In this document: positions 18,301 to 26,203 of the stretch, piece by piece
Position numbering within the stretch: position 1 is the stretch's first letter
Layout: each line of letters opens with the position of its first letter
Assembly (NCBI RefSeq): GCF_004000825.1
Contig: NZ_BILZ01000020.1
Coordinates: forward strand, 1-64,000
DNA: 64,000 nucleotides
Direction of reading: 5' to 3'
From: Paenibacillus kobensis NBRC 15729
Lineage (GTDB): Bacteria > Bacillota > Bacilli > Paenibacillales > Paenibacillaceae
Notes under the pieces: model-generated
Database searches by the model: none
Told to the model about the DNA's origin: nothing
What the model saw: only the letters and a program-made list of their open reading frames with translations
Position numbers and translations under genes: made by a program

Positions 18301-18940
18301 CCATTCGCTGGGCGAAGTGAATCTCGGCGCGATCGACGAATATTTGCGTGTGAAAGAACGTTTCGAGTTTCTCGATACGCAGCGTGTCGATCTGATCGAT
18401 GCGAAGACGACAATCTATCAAGTTATCCGCGAAATGGATGAAGAGATGTCCAAGAAGTTCCGGGAGACGTTCGAAGCGATCCGCGGCCACTTCGTCGTCG
18501 TGTTCGCGAAACTGTTCGGCGGCGGACGCGCGGACCTGGTGATGGCAGAGCCCGACCGCATCCTCGAGACGGGCATCGATATTGTGGCTCAGCCACCAGG
18601 CAAGAAGTTGCAGAACTTGCAGCTGCTCTCCGGCGGCGAACGCGCTTTGACGGCAATCGCGCTTCTGTTTGCGATTCTGCAAGTCAAGCCGGTTCCGTTC
18701 TGCGTGCTTGACGAGGTCGAGGCGGCGCTGGACGAAGCGAACGTGGCGCGTTTTGCACAATATTTGCGCGAGTTCTCGGACTTGACCCAGTTCATCGTCG
18801 TGACGCACCGCAAGGGCACGATGGAAGAAGCGGATGTCCTGTACGGCGTTACGATGGAAGAAGGCGGCGTATCCAAGCTCGTATCGGTGCGGCTGGAGGA
18901 TGACGAATCGTTCATCGACGATGGCACCGCCAGCGCATAA
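15347..18940 (+). CDS. smc: Chromosome segregation ATPase SMC
   Basis: Condensin subunit that, with ScpA and ScpB, extrudes DNA loops and helps segregate origins. The 1197-residue protein shows the expected layout: Walker A GPNGSGKS at 31-38, a long coiled coil (to about 500), the hinge domain (about 510-670, with GSMTGG near its end), a second coiled coil, the ABC signature LSGGE from 1094, and Walker B PFCVLDE ending at 1123. GAGGTGAA precedes the ATG. Intact, and transcribed with ftsY, which follows by 37 bases. Confidence 0.97.
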   Translation: MFLKRIELSGFKSFADKTEMDFVRGITAVVGPNGSGKSNISDGIRWVLGEQSAKSLRGGKMEDIIFAGSDARKAVNIGEVSLTLDNSDNALALEYDEVTVTRRVHRSGDSDYMINKQPCRLKDITELFMDTGIGKEAYSIIGQGRIEEILSTRSEDRRGIFEEASGIVKFKARKREAQRKLEETEQNLLRIHDLVSELEDQVEPLRVQSEKAIKYKALREQLQTQEISMYVHQIETVHTTWNESTAKLEQLERERLTYASVVSKHDALLEKDRQRLREIEQELDQLHESMLQLSEDYEKCEGYGEVLKERKRNQDQNKRQLDESVVTLDERIASLVKEEADFRAKVAILEEEMGNLRVQLAEEEAQLAGTAGEAGQEAEESLKTELLDVLSAMAQARNEIRYTEQQQEQVKRRMDRIGDEEAKWRQQQEELTARRNELSERLAAALASLSEVKEKYTEESEQSRALYKVYEDTQQMVRKWEQRLDALISRRDTMKEMQDALDGFMQGVKEVLKAARKTQGGLNGVHGAVAELIRVPERIETAVETALGGALQHVVMENESTARAAIGFLKQRQLGRATFLPLDVIRGRNVSESDRRQVAEVEGFVGVAADLVGCDQRYESIVASLLGNVLIAETLEQANRIASRCQYRYRVVTLEGDVVNAGGSMTGGSLQKKGASLLGRQRQIEQMDEEITDNQRQADKLRDKLADLRKEQSIRSQNVEELREQSEKLRIEEQQLKAELLQADKQLMQLTEQLQVYNADRTGQLSEQRDLEAAAAAARVRLEELSVRETKLQADIQAAEVRRKASESAREELQGQLTDLKILAAKTEQEKFSMEDQAARIRADINRAKSELSALRGVQGQLKEDEERQAVESVQQIEQLNDLKLRKDSCAERTDMKRSERAEMIKGLEDGESETKEQRALLRETEDKMRQTEIAVNRLDVELDNLLRKLSEEYELSFELAKERYPVPEDITATQNAVRDLKRQIHSLGEVNLGAIDEYLRVKERFEFLDTQRVDLIDAKTTIYQVIREMDEEMSKKFRETFEAIRGHFVVVFAKLFGGGRADLVMAEPDRILETGIDIVAQPPGKKLQNLQLLSGGERALTAIALLFAILQVKPVPFCVLDEVEAALDEANVARFAQYLREFSDLTQFIVVTHRKGTMEEADVLYGVTMEEGGVSKLVSVRLEDDESFIDDGTASA

Positions 18941-18977
18941 CCATATTGATTCGCGAAGAGGAAAGGAACGGCATGAT

Positions 18978-19979
18978 ATGAGCTTTTTTAAACGGCTGAA
19001 AGAATCGATCGCTTCCAAGACGGAAGCGGTCACGAATATTTTTAAAGAAGGCTTGGCGAAGACACGGGATGCAATCGTAGAGAAGGTCGAAGAGCTGATT
19101 ACCCGCCGCAAGAAGATCGACGAGGAGTTTTTCGAGGAGCTTGAAGAGATCTTAATCGGTGCCGACGTCGGCGTGAATACGGTTATGGAGCTGATCGACA
19201 AGCTGCGGGCAGAAGTGAAGGCGCGCAAAATCGAGGAGGCATCAGAGCTGCAGCCGATTCTGTCGGAACAGCTCGTTAACATCCTGAAGGGCAATGACGA
19301 TCCGAAGCTTCGGATGGCGGCTAACGGTATGACGGTCATTCTGTTCGTCGGCGTCAACGGCGTCGGCAAGACGACAACGATCGGCAAGTTGGCGCATAAG
19401 TTCAAATCCGAAGGCAAGAGCGTGCTGATGGCAGCAGGCGATACGTTCCGTGCCGGCGCGATCGAGCAGCTCGAAGTGTGGGGACAGCGCGTAGGCGTTG
19501 ACGTCATCAAGCAAAACGCAGGGGCTGATCCGGCTGCGGTTATGTATGATGCGGTGCAAGCGGCCAAACAGCGCGGCGTTGATGTTCTGCTCTGCGACAC
19601 GGCGGGCCGACTGCAGAACAAATCGAATTTGATGGACGAGCTGAACAAGATATTCCGGGTTATTCAGCGCGAAGTGCCGGACGCTCCTCACGAAGTACTG
19701 CTCGTTCTGGATGCGGCAACGGGTCAGAATGCGCTTAGCCAAGCGAAGCTGTTCGGCGAGAAGAGCGGCGTGACCGGCCTCGTCTTGACGAAGCTCGACG
19801 GTACGGCTAAGGGCGGCATCGTCATCGCGATCCGCAACGAGCTGAACCTGCCGGTGAAGCTTGTCGGTCTCGGGGAGAGAATGGGCGATTTGCAGGAGTT
19901 CGACTCCGAGCAATTCGTTCACGCGTTATTCGCCGGTTTGATCCAAGCGAAGGAGCCGGACGAAGGGGAACAGCAATAA
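18978..19979 (+). CDS. ftsY: Signal recognition particle receptor FtsY
   Basis: Membrane-associated SRP receptor GTPase that docks Ffh-ribosome complexes at the translocon. The N-domain (MSFFKRLKESIASKT, amphipathic membrane-targeting helix, then a helical bundle) is followed by the GTPase: G1 GVNGVGKTTT at 125-134, DTAGR at 207-211 and TKLDG. It lacks the long acidic A domain of the E. coli protein, as usual in Firmicutes; length is 333 residues. The ATG at 18978 follows AAAGGAA; the upstream extension inside smc is not FtsY-like. Confidence 0.96.
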   Translation: MSFFKRLKESIASKTEAVTNIFKEGLAKTRDAIVEKVEELITRRKKIDEEFFEELEEILIGADVGVNTVMELIDKLRAEVKARKIEEASELQPILSEQLVNILKGNDDPKLRMAANGMTVILFVGVNGVGKTTTIGKLAHKFKSEGKSVLMAAGDTFRAGAIEQLEVWGQRVGVDVIKQNAGADPAAVMYDAVQAAKQRGVDVLLCDTAGRLQNKSNLMDELNKIFRVIQREVPDAPHEVLLVLDAATGQNALSQAKLFGEKSGVTGLVLTKLDGTAKGGIVIAIRNELNLPVKLVGLGERMGDLQEFDSEQFVHALFAGLIQAKEPDEGEQQ

Positions 19980-20019
19980 GTATTGCAGTTACTTTATCTT
20001 TTTGAATGCTGACAAGGAT

Positions 20020-20092
20020 AAATACTTGACACATGATTGAACGTCCTGTAACATAAGGGAAGCTAAGAAGGTGTCAAGTATTTCGACTTGAC
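20020..20092 (+). repeat. Three related repeat arms around the ylxM promoter
   Basis: AAATACTTGACAC (20020-20032) is a perfect inverted copy of GTGTCAAGTATTT (20071-20083). The right arm also pairs with a third copy, ACTTGAC (20086-20092), to give GTCAAGT-6-ACTTGAC next to the ylxM ribosome binding site. The left arm contains the -35 hexamer. Confidence 0.8.
20026..20054 (+). promoter_or_regulatory. Sigma-A promoter of ylxM-ffh
   Basis: Perfect -35 TTGACA (20026-20031), 17-bp spacer and -10 TAACAT (20049-20054). The expected start point is near 20061, so the two downstream repeat arms would be transcribed while the left arm would not. Confidence 0.75.
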
Positions 20093-20107
20093 GGGAGGGA
20101 CGTGCCC

Positions 20108-20485
20108 GTGACGAACACCCAACCGGATGCGCTTCAGAAGACGAACCGCATCAATCTGCTGTTCGATTTTTACGAACTGCTGTTAACGGATAAGCAACGG
20201 ACGTTTCTTACGCAGTATTTCATAGAAGATTTCACGCTTGGCGAGATTGCAGCCGATTTCGGCATCAGCCGCCAAGCGGTATACGAACATATAAAACGCG
20301 CAGAGACAGTGCTGGAAGGATACGAGTCGAAGCTCGGACTGTTGTCCAGACACGAAGCGCTGCGCGGTGCAATGGATCAGTTGGAAGCATGCGTTACGGC
20401 AATGCCGGATGACGGCTCCTACAAGAGTGCTCTGCGGAGTATTGCGGAGTCTCTCCGCGAAGCCGAGCAGGCGAGGAACAAATAG
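20108..20485 (+). CDS. ylxM: YlxM-family DNA-binding protein
   Basis: Small helix-turn-helix protein always found beside ffh; in streptococci YlxM binds the SRP and modulates it. The 125-residue product carries a sigma-factor region-4-like helix-turn-helix (LGEIAADFGISRQAVYEHIKRAE, roughly residues 41-63). The GTG at 20108 is preferred since GGGAGGG lies 8 bases upstream; the GTG at 20102 is too close to it. It overlaps nothing and is followed by ffh after 19 bases. It has its own promoter with unusual repeats. Confidence 0.9.
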   Translation: MTNTQPDALQKTNRINLLFDFYELLLTDKQRTFLTQYFIEDFTLGEIAADFGISRQAVYEHIKRAETVLEGYESKLGLLSRHEALRGAMDQLEACVTAMPDDGSYKSALRSIAESLREAEQARNK

Positions 20486-20504
20486 CGAAAGCGGGTGAAT
20501 CATC

Positions 20505-21884
20505 ATGGCGTTTGAAGGTTTGACGAGCAGGCTGCAGAACGTGTTCGGCAAATTGCGGGGCAAGGGCAAGCTGTCGGAGGATGACGTTAACGATGCGATG
20601 CGCGAAGTGCGTCTGGCCCTGCTGGAAGCGGACGTAAACTTCAAGGTCGTCAAAGATTTTGTCGCCAAGGTGAAGGAGCAGGCCGTCGGCGCGGAAGTGC
20701 AGAAGAGCTTCACGCCGGGCATGGTTGTTGTCGATATCGTGCACAAGGAGCTCATCGAACTGATGGGCGGGACAGCGACGAAGCTGGCGAAGGCTAGCAA
20801 GCCGCCGACCGTCATTCTGATGGCGGGCTTGCAAGGTGCCGGTAAGACAACATCGACAGCCAAGCTGGCGAAGATGATTATGAAGGGCAATTTGAAGCCG
20901 CTCTTGGTTGCCTGCGATATTTACCGCCCGGCTGCCATCAAGCAGCTGCAAGTGCTCGGCGAGCAAGTGAACGCGCCGGTATTCACGCTCGGCAACGATG
21001 TGTCGCCGGTCGAGATTGCGCGTCAAGGCTTGCAGTACGCGAAGGCAAACAGCATCGACTACGTAATCGTCGATACAGCGGGCCGTCTGCAGATCGACGA
21101 AGCGCTGATGGAAGAGCTGAAGCAAATCCATCAAGTCGTTGAACCTGATGAAGTGCTGCTCGTCGTCGATGCAATGACCGGTCAAGAAGCGGTCAACGTC
21201 GCGAAGAGCTTCCATGACCAGCTGGAACTTACAGGCGTCGTGCTGACGAAGCTCGACGGCGATACGCGCGGCGGTGCTGCGCTGTCGGTTAAAGCCGTAA
21301 CCGGCTGCCCGATCAAGTTCGTCGCAATGGGCGAGAAGATCGAACCGCTGGAGCCGTTCCATCCGGAACGGATGGCATCGCGTATTCTCGGCATGGGCGA
21401 TATGTTGTCGCTGATCGAGAAGGCGCAGTCTTCGATCGACGCCGATAAAGCGGCGGAGATGGAACGCAAGATGCGCAACGCCGAGTTCACGTTCGAAGAT
21501 TTTCTCGAGCAGATGGAGCAGGTCCGCAAGCTCGGACCGCTGGATCAATTGCTCGATATGCTTCCAGGCATGAACAAGGTCAAGGGTATGAAGGACATGA
21601 AGGTTGACGATAAGCAGATTGGACGCGTTGAAGCGATCGTTCGCTCGATGACGACGGAAGAGAAGCGTAATCCGGACCTTCTGAACTATAGCCGACGCAG
21701 ACGGATTGCAGCAGGCAGCGGCACGCAAATTGCGGACGTGAACCGGCTCATTAAGCAATTCGATGAGATGCGCAAGCTGATGAAGCAATTTTCCGGCATG
21801 ATGGGCAAAGGCCCGAAAGGTCTGAAAGGGCTCAAAGGCTTGAAAGGCATGATGGGCAAAGGCATGAAGTTCCCGCCGGGCTGA
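20505..21884 (+). CDS. ffh: Signal recognition particle protein Ffh
   Basis: SRP54 GTPase that, with scRNA, binds signal sequences on ribosomes and delivers them to FtsY. The N domain precedes G1 GLQGAGKTTST (108-118), DTAGR (190-194) and TKLDG. The methionine-rich M domain occupies the last 150 residues (MLPGMNKVKGMKDMK, MRKLMKQFSGMMGKG) and ends in lysine/glycine-rich KGLKGLKGLKGMMGKG repeats. Length is 459 residues. A GCGGGTGA-type ribosome binding site precedes the ATG. Confidence 0.97.
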   Translation: MAFEGLTSRLQNVFGKLRGKGKLSEDDVNDAMREVRLALLEADVNFKVVKDFVAKVKEQAVGAEVQKSFTPGMVVVDIVHKELIELMGGTATKLAKASKPPTVILMAGLQGAGKTTSTAKLAKMIMKGNLKPLLVACDIYRPAAIKQLQVLGEQVNAPVFTLGNDVSPVEIARQGLQYAKANSIDYVIVDTAGRLQIDEALMEELKQIHQVVEPDEVLLVVDAMTGQEAVNVAKSFHDQLELTGVVLTKLDGDTRGGAALSVKAVTGCPIKFVAMGEKIEPLEPFHPERMASRILGMGDMLSLIEKAQSSIDADKAAEMERKMRNAEFTFEDFLEQMEQVRKLGPLDQLLDMLPGMNKVKGMKDMKVDDKQIGRVEAIVRSMTTEEKRNPDLLNYSRRRRIAAGSGTQIADVNRLIKQFDEMRKLMKQFSGMMGKGPKGLKGLKGLKGMMGKGMKFPPG

Positions 21885-21935
21885 CCGCCCGGCCGGAAGG
21901 AATAGAAGTTGATTCTTGTAAGGAGGTGAATGTCA

Positions 21936-22208
21936 ATGGCAGTTCGTATTCGTCTGAAACGTATGGGTGCTCACAAAGCTCCATTCTATCGCGTAGTCGT
22001 ATCTGATTCCCGTTCCCCGCGTGACGGCCGCTTCATCGAAGAAATCGGCACGTACAATCCGGTTGCTCAACCGGCACAAGTGAACATCGATGAAGAGAAA
22101 GCGCTGAAATGGCTGCAAACCGGTGCTCAAGCATCTGATACGGTTCGCAACCTGCTTTCCCAAGCAGGCGTCATGAAGAAGTTCCATGAGCTCAAGCAAC
22201 AGAAATAA
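21936..22208 (+). CDS. rpsP: 30S ribosomal protein S16
   Basis: Small-subunit ribosomal protein needed for 30S assembly; 90 residues beginning [19 protein letters not shown], the family signature. AAGGAGGTGA lies just upstream of the ATG at 21936; the ATG at 21930 falls within the spacer. It follows ffh by 51 bases and precedes khpA by 25. Confidence 0.97.
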   Translation: MAVRIRLKRMGAHKAPFYRVVVSDSRSPRDGRFIEEIGTYNPVAQPAQVNIDEEKALKWLQTGAQASDTVRNLLSQAGVMKKFHELKQQK

Positions 22209-22233
22209 CTGTTGAATAGCGGAGGGCCTTGAG

Positions 22234-22467
22234 ATGAAAGAATTAGTTCTTGTCATAGCGAAGGCTTTAGTGGATCATCCGAGCGACGTTCGCGTCAGCG
22301 AGAAGGAAGATGCGCGAGGCAATCTTGTATACGGCTTGTCCGTGCATCCTTCCGATGTCGGCAAAGTAATCGGCAAGCAAGGGCGGATCGCGAAGGCGCT
22401 TCGAACAGTCGTTTCGTCTGCCGCAGTGAAGTCCGGCCGCCGGGTTACGATCGACATCGACTCTTAA
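22234..22467 (+). CDS. khpA: KH-domain RNA-binding protein KhpA
   Basis: Single KH domain of 77 residues with the RNA-contacting GKQGR loop (GxxG motif). KhpA pairs with KhpB/EloR in Gram-positives and affects cell elongation and small-RNA biology; in B. subtilis it is YlqC. GGAGGG precedes the ATG. The transcript from ylxM appears to end after this gene at a strong terminator; B. subtilis ylqD, which normally follows, is missing. Confidence 0.93.
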   Translation: MKELVLVIAKALVDHPSDVRVSEKEDARGNLVYGLSVHPSDVGKVIGKQGRIAKALRTVVSSAAVKSGRRVTIDIDS

Positions 22468-22481
22468 TACATCAAACGTTG

Positions 22482-22512
22482 AAGGGTTAGGATGAATGTC
22501 CTAACCCTTTTT
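22482..22512 (+). terminator. Rho-independent terminator after khpA
   Basis: AAGGGTTAGGA (22482-22492) and TCCTAACCCTT (22499-22509), a perfect 11-bp stem with a 6-nt loop, running into five T. Confidence 0.9.
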
Positions 22513-22541
22513 CGATACATAATAATGAATATATGCTGCTG

Positions 22542-22617
22542 CAAAAAGTCGCCTATTGAACACGAGCTTGCCTTCTGGTGCTGAATAGTCGACTTTTTGG
22601 ATCAGGCAATTGCCTGA
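22542..22617 (+). repeat. Two inverted repeats in the khpA-rimM gap
   Basis: First, AAAAAGTCGCCTATT (22543-22557) and AATAGTCGACTTTTT (22584-22598), inverted with one mismatch in 15 plus one further outer CG pair, loop 26. Second, a perfect 16-base palindrome TCAGGCAATTGCCTGA (22602-22617), ending 27 bases before the rimM start. They occupy the place where ylqD lies in Bacillus. Function unknown; either could be a hairpin in the rimM leader or a binding site. Confidence 0.75.
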
Positions 22618-22644
22618 GATGGTCGGGAAAGGCGGAATAAAGCA

Positions 22645-23175
22645 ATGGCAGATAAGTGGTATACGGTCGGCAAGCTGGTCAATACGCACGGGATTCGCGG
22701 CGAAGTCAAGGTGTGGCCGCATACCGATTTTCCAGACGTACGCTTCGCGAAGGGAAGCATGCTGACGCTGTTCGACGAGGAGAAGGGCGGGCGGCTCGAG
22801 GTTGAAGTTGTGAGCGCCAGACTTCAGAAGAACGTATATATTGTGAAGCTCAAAGGCTTCGATAATATTAACGACATCGAGAAGTATAAGGGCTGGACGC
22901 TCAAAGTGTCGGAGGATGATCTCGTCGATCTCGCCGAGGACGAATATTATTACCATGAAATTATCGGGTGTACAGTCGTGACGGATGAAGGGGAGGAACT
23001 CGGTACCGTGACCGAAATTTTGTCCCCAGGGGCCAATGACGTATGGGTCGTGAAAGGCAAAGGCGGCAACGGACGGCCGAAAGAAATATTGCTGCCAGTC
23101 ATTGACGACGTGCTGCGGAACGTGGACGTTGCGGGCAAGACGATAACGGTACATCTGCTGGAAGGGCTGATCTAA
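22645..23175 (+). CDS. rimM: Ribosome maturation factor RimM
   Basis: Binds ribosomal protein S19 and helps mature the 30S head and 16S rRNA. The 176-residue protein starts [23 protein letters not shown] (the RimM N-terminal barrel) and has the PRC-barrel second half, with [13 protein letters not shown] and the ending [28 protein letters not shown] precedes the ATG. trmD follows after 4 bases, the usual tight pairing. Confidence 0.95.
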   Translation: MADKWYTVGKLVNTHGIRGEVKVWPHTDFPDVRFAKGSMLTLFDEEKGGRLEVEVVSARLQKNVYIVKLKGFDNINDIEKYKGWTLKVSEDDLVDLAEDEYYYHEIIGCTVVTDEGEELGTVTEILSPGANDVWVVKGKGGNGRPKEILLPVIDDVLRNVDVAGKTITVHLLEGLI

Positions 23176-23179
23176 CGCC

Positions 23180-23941
23180 GTGCGGATTGACGTATTAACG
23201 CTGTTCCCGGAAATGTTCGACGGCGTATTCGGCGCCAGCATTCTCGGCAAGGCGCGTGATAAGGGGATCGTCTCTCTGTCGGCCGTTAATTTTCGCGATT
23301 TCGCGAACAACAAGCACAGTACAGTGGACGACTACCCGTATGGCGGCGGAGGAGGTATGGTGCTGAAGCCGGAGCCGATGTTCGCCGCCGTCGAGCATCT
23401 CGTACCGAAGGACGGGCCTCAGCCTCGTATCGTATTGATGTGCCCGCAGGGCGAGACGTTCACACAACGCAAGGCGGAGCAGCTGTCGGCAGAGGAGCAT
23501 CTGATCTTCGTATGCGGCCATTATGAAGGCTATGACGAGCGGATTCGGGAGCATCTTGTGACGGACGAGCTGTCGATCGGCGATTATGTACTGACAGGCG
23601 GAGAGCTGCCGGCAATGGTTGTCATCGACAGTATCGTACGGCTGTTGCCTGGCGTCTTAGGCAACGAGACATCCGCTGTAACCGATTCTTTCAGCACGGG
23701 GTTGCTGGAGTATCCGCACTATACGCGTCCAGCCGTATTCCGCGATTGGGAAGTTCCGGAGGTGCTGTTGTCTGGCCACCATGGACGGATCGAGGCTTGG
23801 CGACGCGAGCAAGCGCTGCTGCGGACGCTGAGCAGACGTCCGGATCTTCTGGAGAAGGCCGATCTGACGGAGAAGGAACGCGCATGGCTGAACGGTATTG
23901 CGGAACGCGAGGAGCGGTTGATGGAGCGTTCTGACGAATAA
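23180..23941 (+). CDS. trmD: tRNA (guanine(37)-N(1))-methyltransferase TrmD
   Basis: SAM-dependent methylation of G37 next to the anticodon, preventing +1 frameshifts. SPOUT-class trefoil-knot motifs are visible: [15 protein letters not shown] (53-67), [10 protein letters not shown] (112-121) and [13 protein letters not shown] (132-144); D169 is the likely catalytic aspartate. Starts with GTG at 23180, 4 bases after rimM, so probably translationally coupled. Length is 253 residues. Confidence 0.97.
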   Translation: MRIDVLTLFPEMFDGVFGASILGKARDKGIVSLSAVNFRDFANNKHSTVDDYPYGGGGGMVLKPEPMFAAVEHLVPKDGPQPRIVLMCPQGETFTQRKAEQLSAEEHLIFVCGHYEGYDERIREHLVTDELSIGDYVLTGGELPAMVVIDSIVRLLPGVLGNETSAVTDSFSTGLLEYPHYTRPAVFRDWEVPEVLLSGHHGRIEAWRREQALLRTLSRRPDLLEKADLTEKERAWLNGIAEREERLMERSDE

Positions 23942-23964
23942 TCGTAAAAAATGCGGTATTTCCG

Positions 23965-23993
23965 TTGTGTTTTTGTCCGTAGTATGATATAAT
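23965..23993 (+). promoter_or_regulatory. Promoter of rplS
   Basis: TTGTGT (23965-23970), 17-bp spacer, extended -10 TGA-TATAAT (23985-23993). It lies about 105 bases upstream of the rplS ATG, leaving a leader of nearly 100 nt. Confidence 0.7.
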
Positions 23994-23999
23994 TTCACA

Positions 24000-24098
24000 T
24001 GTTGTGTGAAAGTCGGACGGTCCGCTATTAGCCATGACCTGGCTTCAATGGAAGTCAGTGAGCTCATAAGAACGTCTGTTGTGGAAGGAGTGAATAAG
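24000..24098 (+). ncRNA. Possible L19 (rplS) leader RNA
   Basis: The 5' leader of rplS. It contains CTGGCTTC-AATG-GAAGTCAG (24039-24058), an 8-bp hairpin with one GU pair, and a short CGGA-TCCG hairpin (near 24015-24025). Firmicutes rplS genes are known to carry an autoregulatory L19 leader; whether this one matches that model needs a covariance search. Confidence 0.35.
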
Positions 24099-24440
24099 AT
24101 GAACATTGTACAAGCGATTACGCAAGAACAACTGCGCAAAGACATTCCTAGCTTCCGTCCTGGCGATACGCTGAAAGTTTACGTTAAAGTCATCGAGGGA
24201 TCGCGCGAGCGTATCCAGTTGTTCGAAGGCGTCGTAATCAAGCGTCGCGGTGGCGGCATCAGCGAAACGTTCACGGTTCGTAAAATTTCTTACGGCGTTG
24301 GCGTGGAAAGAACATTCCCGGTGAACTCGCCTAAAATCGATAAACTCGAAGTGGCTCGCCGCGGTAAAGTTCGTCGTGCGAAGCTTTACTACCTGCGCAA
24401 CCTGCGCGGTAAAGCAGCGAGAATTAAAGAAATCCGTTAA
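24099..24440 (+). CDS. rplS: 50S ribosomal protein L19
   Basis: Large-subunit protein at the 30S-50S interface; 113 residues with [25 protein letters not shown] and the ending [23 protein letters not shown] precedes the ATG at 24099; the frame extends 31 codons upstream into the leader, without similarity to L19. It has its own promoter and a probable structured leader, separate from trmD. Confidence 0.97.
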   Translation: MNIVQAITQEQLRKDIPSFRPGDTLKVYVKVIEGSRERIQLFEGVVIKRRGGGISETFTVRKISYGVGVERTFPVNSPKIDKLEVARRGKVRRAKLYYLRNLRGKAARIKEIR

Positions 24441-24450
24441 TCGGATGGTT

Positions 24451-24481
24451 AAGAGGGGCTTGCCACAAACAAGCTCCTCTT
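24451..24481 (+). terminator. Hairpin after rplS
   Basis: AAGAGGGGCTTG (24451-24462) pairs with CAAGCTCCTCTT (24470-24481) over 12 bp with one GU pair. Four T follow after CGCG, so termination may be partial. Confidence 0.65.
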
Positions 24482-24554
24482 CGCGTTTTCAGAAGAAAGC
24501 AGCATAGTGAGCACGTATGTTATGGACAAGCTAATGGGAGCGGGTGATGGTGTG

Positions 24555-25226
24555 ATGCAGAATCGAGTGGACGGCCAAGAGCCGGAACAGGATACGTTCT
24601 CGAATCCGGAATCAGATGTTGTGACGACGAAGCCGGGTAAGAAGAGCAGTGTCGGAAACGAATTGAAAGAATGGGTTAAAGCAATTGCAATCGCCGTCAT
24701 TCTAGTGCTAATCATTCGCTGGCTGCTGTTTATGCCATTCATCGTGGACGGGCCATCCATGGAGCCGAATTTCTTGACTGGCGAGCGTGTTATTGTGAAT
24801 AAGGTGCTGTACAAATTCCGTGAACCTCACCGCGGGGAAGTCGTTGTCTTCCACGTGCCGGAAGAAGGCCGCAACTTTATTAAACGTGTAATTGGTGTGC
24901 CAGGCGACAAGATCCGTTATGAAGGCGACGATCTGTATGTAAACGATCAGAAAGTCGATGAGACTTACTTGAAGGAAGCGATCGAGAAGGCGCATGAGGA
25001 AGGCCATCTGTATAATGACGGCAGCAGCGGTTCCTCGCCGAACTTCCCGAATGATCAGTTCACGGAAGCGGTCGTACCGGAAGGACATATTTTCGTAATG
25101 GGCGATCACCGGAACAACAGTAAGGACAGCCGGATGATCGGATTCGTCGATATGGACGAAGTTATCGGCCGCAGTGACGTTATTTTCTGGCCGCTCAACA
25201 AAATCAAGGTTATCGGACATAAATAG
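24555..25226 (+). CDS. lepB: Signal peptidase I
   Basis: Membrane-anchored serine protease that removes signal peptides outside the membrane. One N-terminal transmembrane helix (about residues 42-61) follows a charged cytoplasmic tail; the catalytic dyad is S68 in GPSMEPN and K110 in FIKRVIG, with the C-terminal GDHRNNSKDSR box. The ATG at 24555 is chosen on a GGTGA element 7 bases upstream; in-frame GTG and ATG codons at 24507, 24522 and 24534 would add up to 16 residues. Length is 223 residues. In B. subtilis the equivalent gene is one of several sip genes; position after rplS is common in Paenibacillus relatives. Confidence 0.93.
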   Translation: MQNRVDGQEPEQDTFSNPESDVVTTKPGKKSSVGNELKEWVKAIAIAVILVLIIRWLLFMPFIVDGPSMEPNFLTGERVIVNKVLYKFREPHRGEVVVFHVPEEGRNFIKRVIGVPGDKIRYEGDDLYVNDQKVDETYLKEAIEKAHEEGHLYNDGSSGSSPNFPNDQFTEAVVPEGHIFVMGDHRNNSKDSRMIGFVDMDEVIGRSDVIFWPLNKIKVIGHK

Positions 25227-25242
25227 ATTTAAATAAGAGTGG

Positions 25243-25287
25243 CATGCCTCGTCAATGTCTGCACAGCTGGACGTTCGACGGGGCATG
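25243..25287 (+). other. Hairpin between lepB and rbgA
   Basis: CATGCCTCGTC (25243-25253) pairs with GACGGGGCATG (25277-25287), 11 bp with one GU pair and a 23-nt loop. No T-run follows; it ends 24 bases before the rbgA start, so it may be an mRNA leader structure and not a terminator. Confidence 0.5.
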
Positions 25288-25310
25288 TTGGTTATGAGGT
25301 GAAAGCAAGC

Positions 25311-26183
25311 ATGAGCATTCAATGGTTCCCCGGACATATGACGAGAGCCCGCAGGCAGATTCAAGATAAGCTGAAGTTGATCGACTTAGCTGTCGAGTTG
25401 CTGGACGCGCGCATTCCAATATCGAGCCGCAATCCGATGATTGACGATATATTGATGAACAAACCGCGCCTGATCGTATTGGGCAAGAGCGACTTGGCTG
25501 ACCCGAAGGAAACGGAAGCGTGGATCGAACGCTTTAAATATGAAGGACACGAATGTATTTCGGTTGATGCTTCGACTGGTACGCGTGTAGGCGAAATTCC
25601 TGGACTGGCGAGAAAGCTTCTCCATGAGAAAATTGCCCGCCAAATTGCGAAAGGGATGAACCCGCGTGCGGTGCGGGCGCTAATCGTAGGCATACCGAAT
25701 GTCGGGAAATCGACGTTGATCAACCGGCTGGCTGGCCGCAATATCGCAATTACAGGCGATAAGCCGGGTGTGACGAAAGGTCAGCAATGGATCAAATGCG
25801 GTACCGAAATGGAATTGCTTGATACGCCGGGTATTCTATGGCCGAAGTTCGAGGATCAACTCGTCGGATACCGGCTTGCAATGACAGGTGCGATCAAGGA
25901 GCAAATTCTCGACATTGAAGATATAGCCTTTTTCGCAACGAGAGAGTTAATTAACCGTTATTGGGATACGCTGGTGGAGCGTTACGGGATCGAAGAAGAC
26001 CGTCCGGCAGATGTTGAAGAATCGAGCGAGATCGTTCGGATTATGGAAGCGATCGGACGTAAGCGCGGCTGTCTCATAAGCGGAGGACGAGTCGATCTGG
26101 AGAAGACGTCCGGCATTATTTTGCGCGAGCTTCGAGCTGGCAAGTTGGGCCGGCTGACGCTGGAATCGGCGTCGACGTATTAA
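25311..26183 (+). CDS. rbgA: Ribosome biogenesis GTPase RbgA (YlqF)
   Basis: Essential GTPase for late 50S assembly in B. subtilis. It is a circularly permuted GTPase: G4 GKSD at 58-61 comes before G1 GIPNVGKS at 127-134 and G3 DTPG at 171-174. The N-terminus [17 protein letters not shown] is the family signature, including the catalytic histidine region PGHM. GAGGTGAAAG precedes the ATG at 25311; the upstream extension is not conserved. Length is 290 residues. rnhB follows closely. Confidence 0.96.
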   Translation: MSIQWFPGHMTRARRQIQDKLKLIDLAVELLDARIPISSRNPMIDDILMNKPRLIVLGKSDLADPKETEAWIERFKYEGHECISVDASTGTRVGEIPGLARKLLHEKIARQIAKGMNPRAVRALIVGIPNVGKSTLINRLAGRNIAITGDKPGVTKGQQWIKCGTEMELLDTPGILWPKFEDQLVGYRLAMTGAIKEQILDIEDIAFFATRELINRYWDTLVERYGIEEDRPADVEESSEIVRIMEAIGRKRGCLISGGRVDLEKTSGIILRELRAGKLGRLTLESASTY

Positions 26184-26203
26184 ACCGTATGGGAGATGCG
26201 GGA

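Noticed and set aside
18212-19648. Minus-strand open frame of 478 codons spanning the smc-ftsY junction
   Set aside because: Serine-rich antisense translation of two intact genes.
20394-21788. Minus-strand open frame of 464 codons opposite ffh
   Set aside because: Leu/His/Arg-rich antisense product with no motifs.
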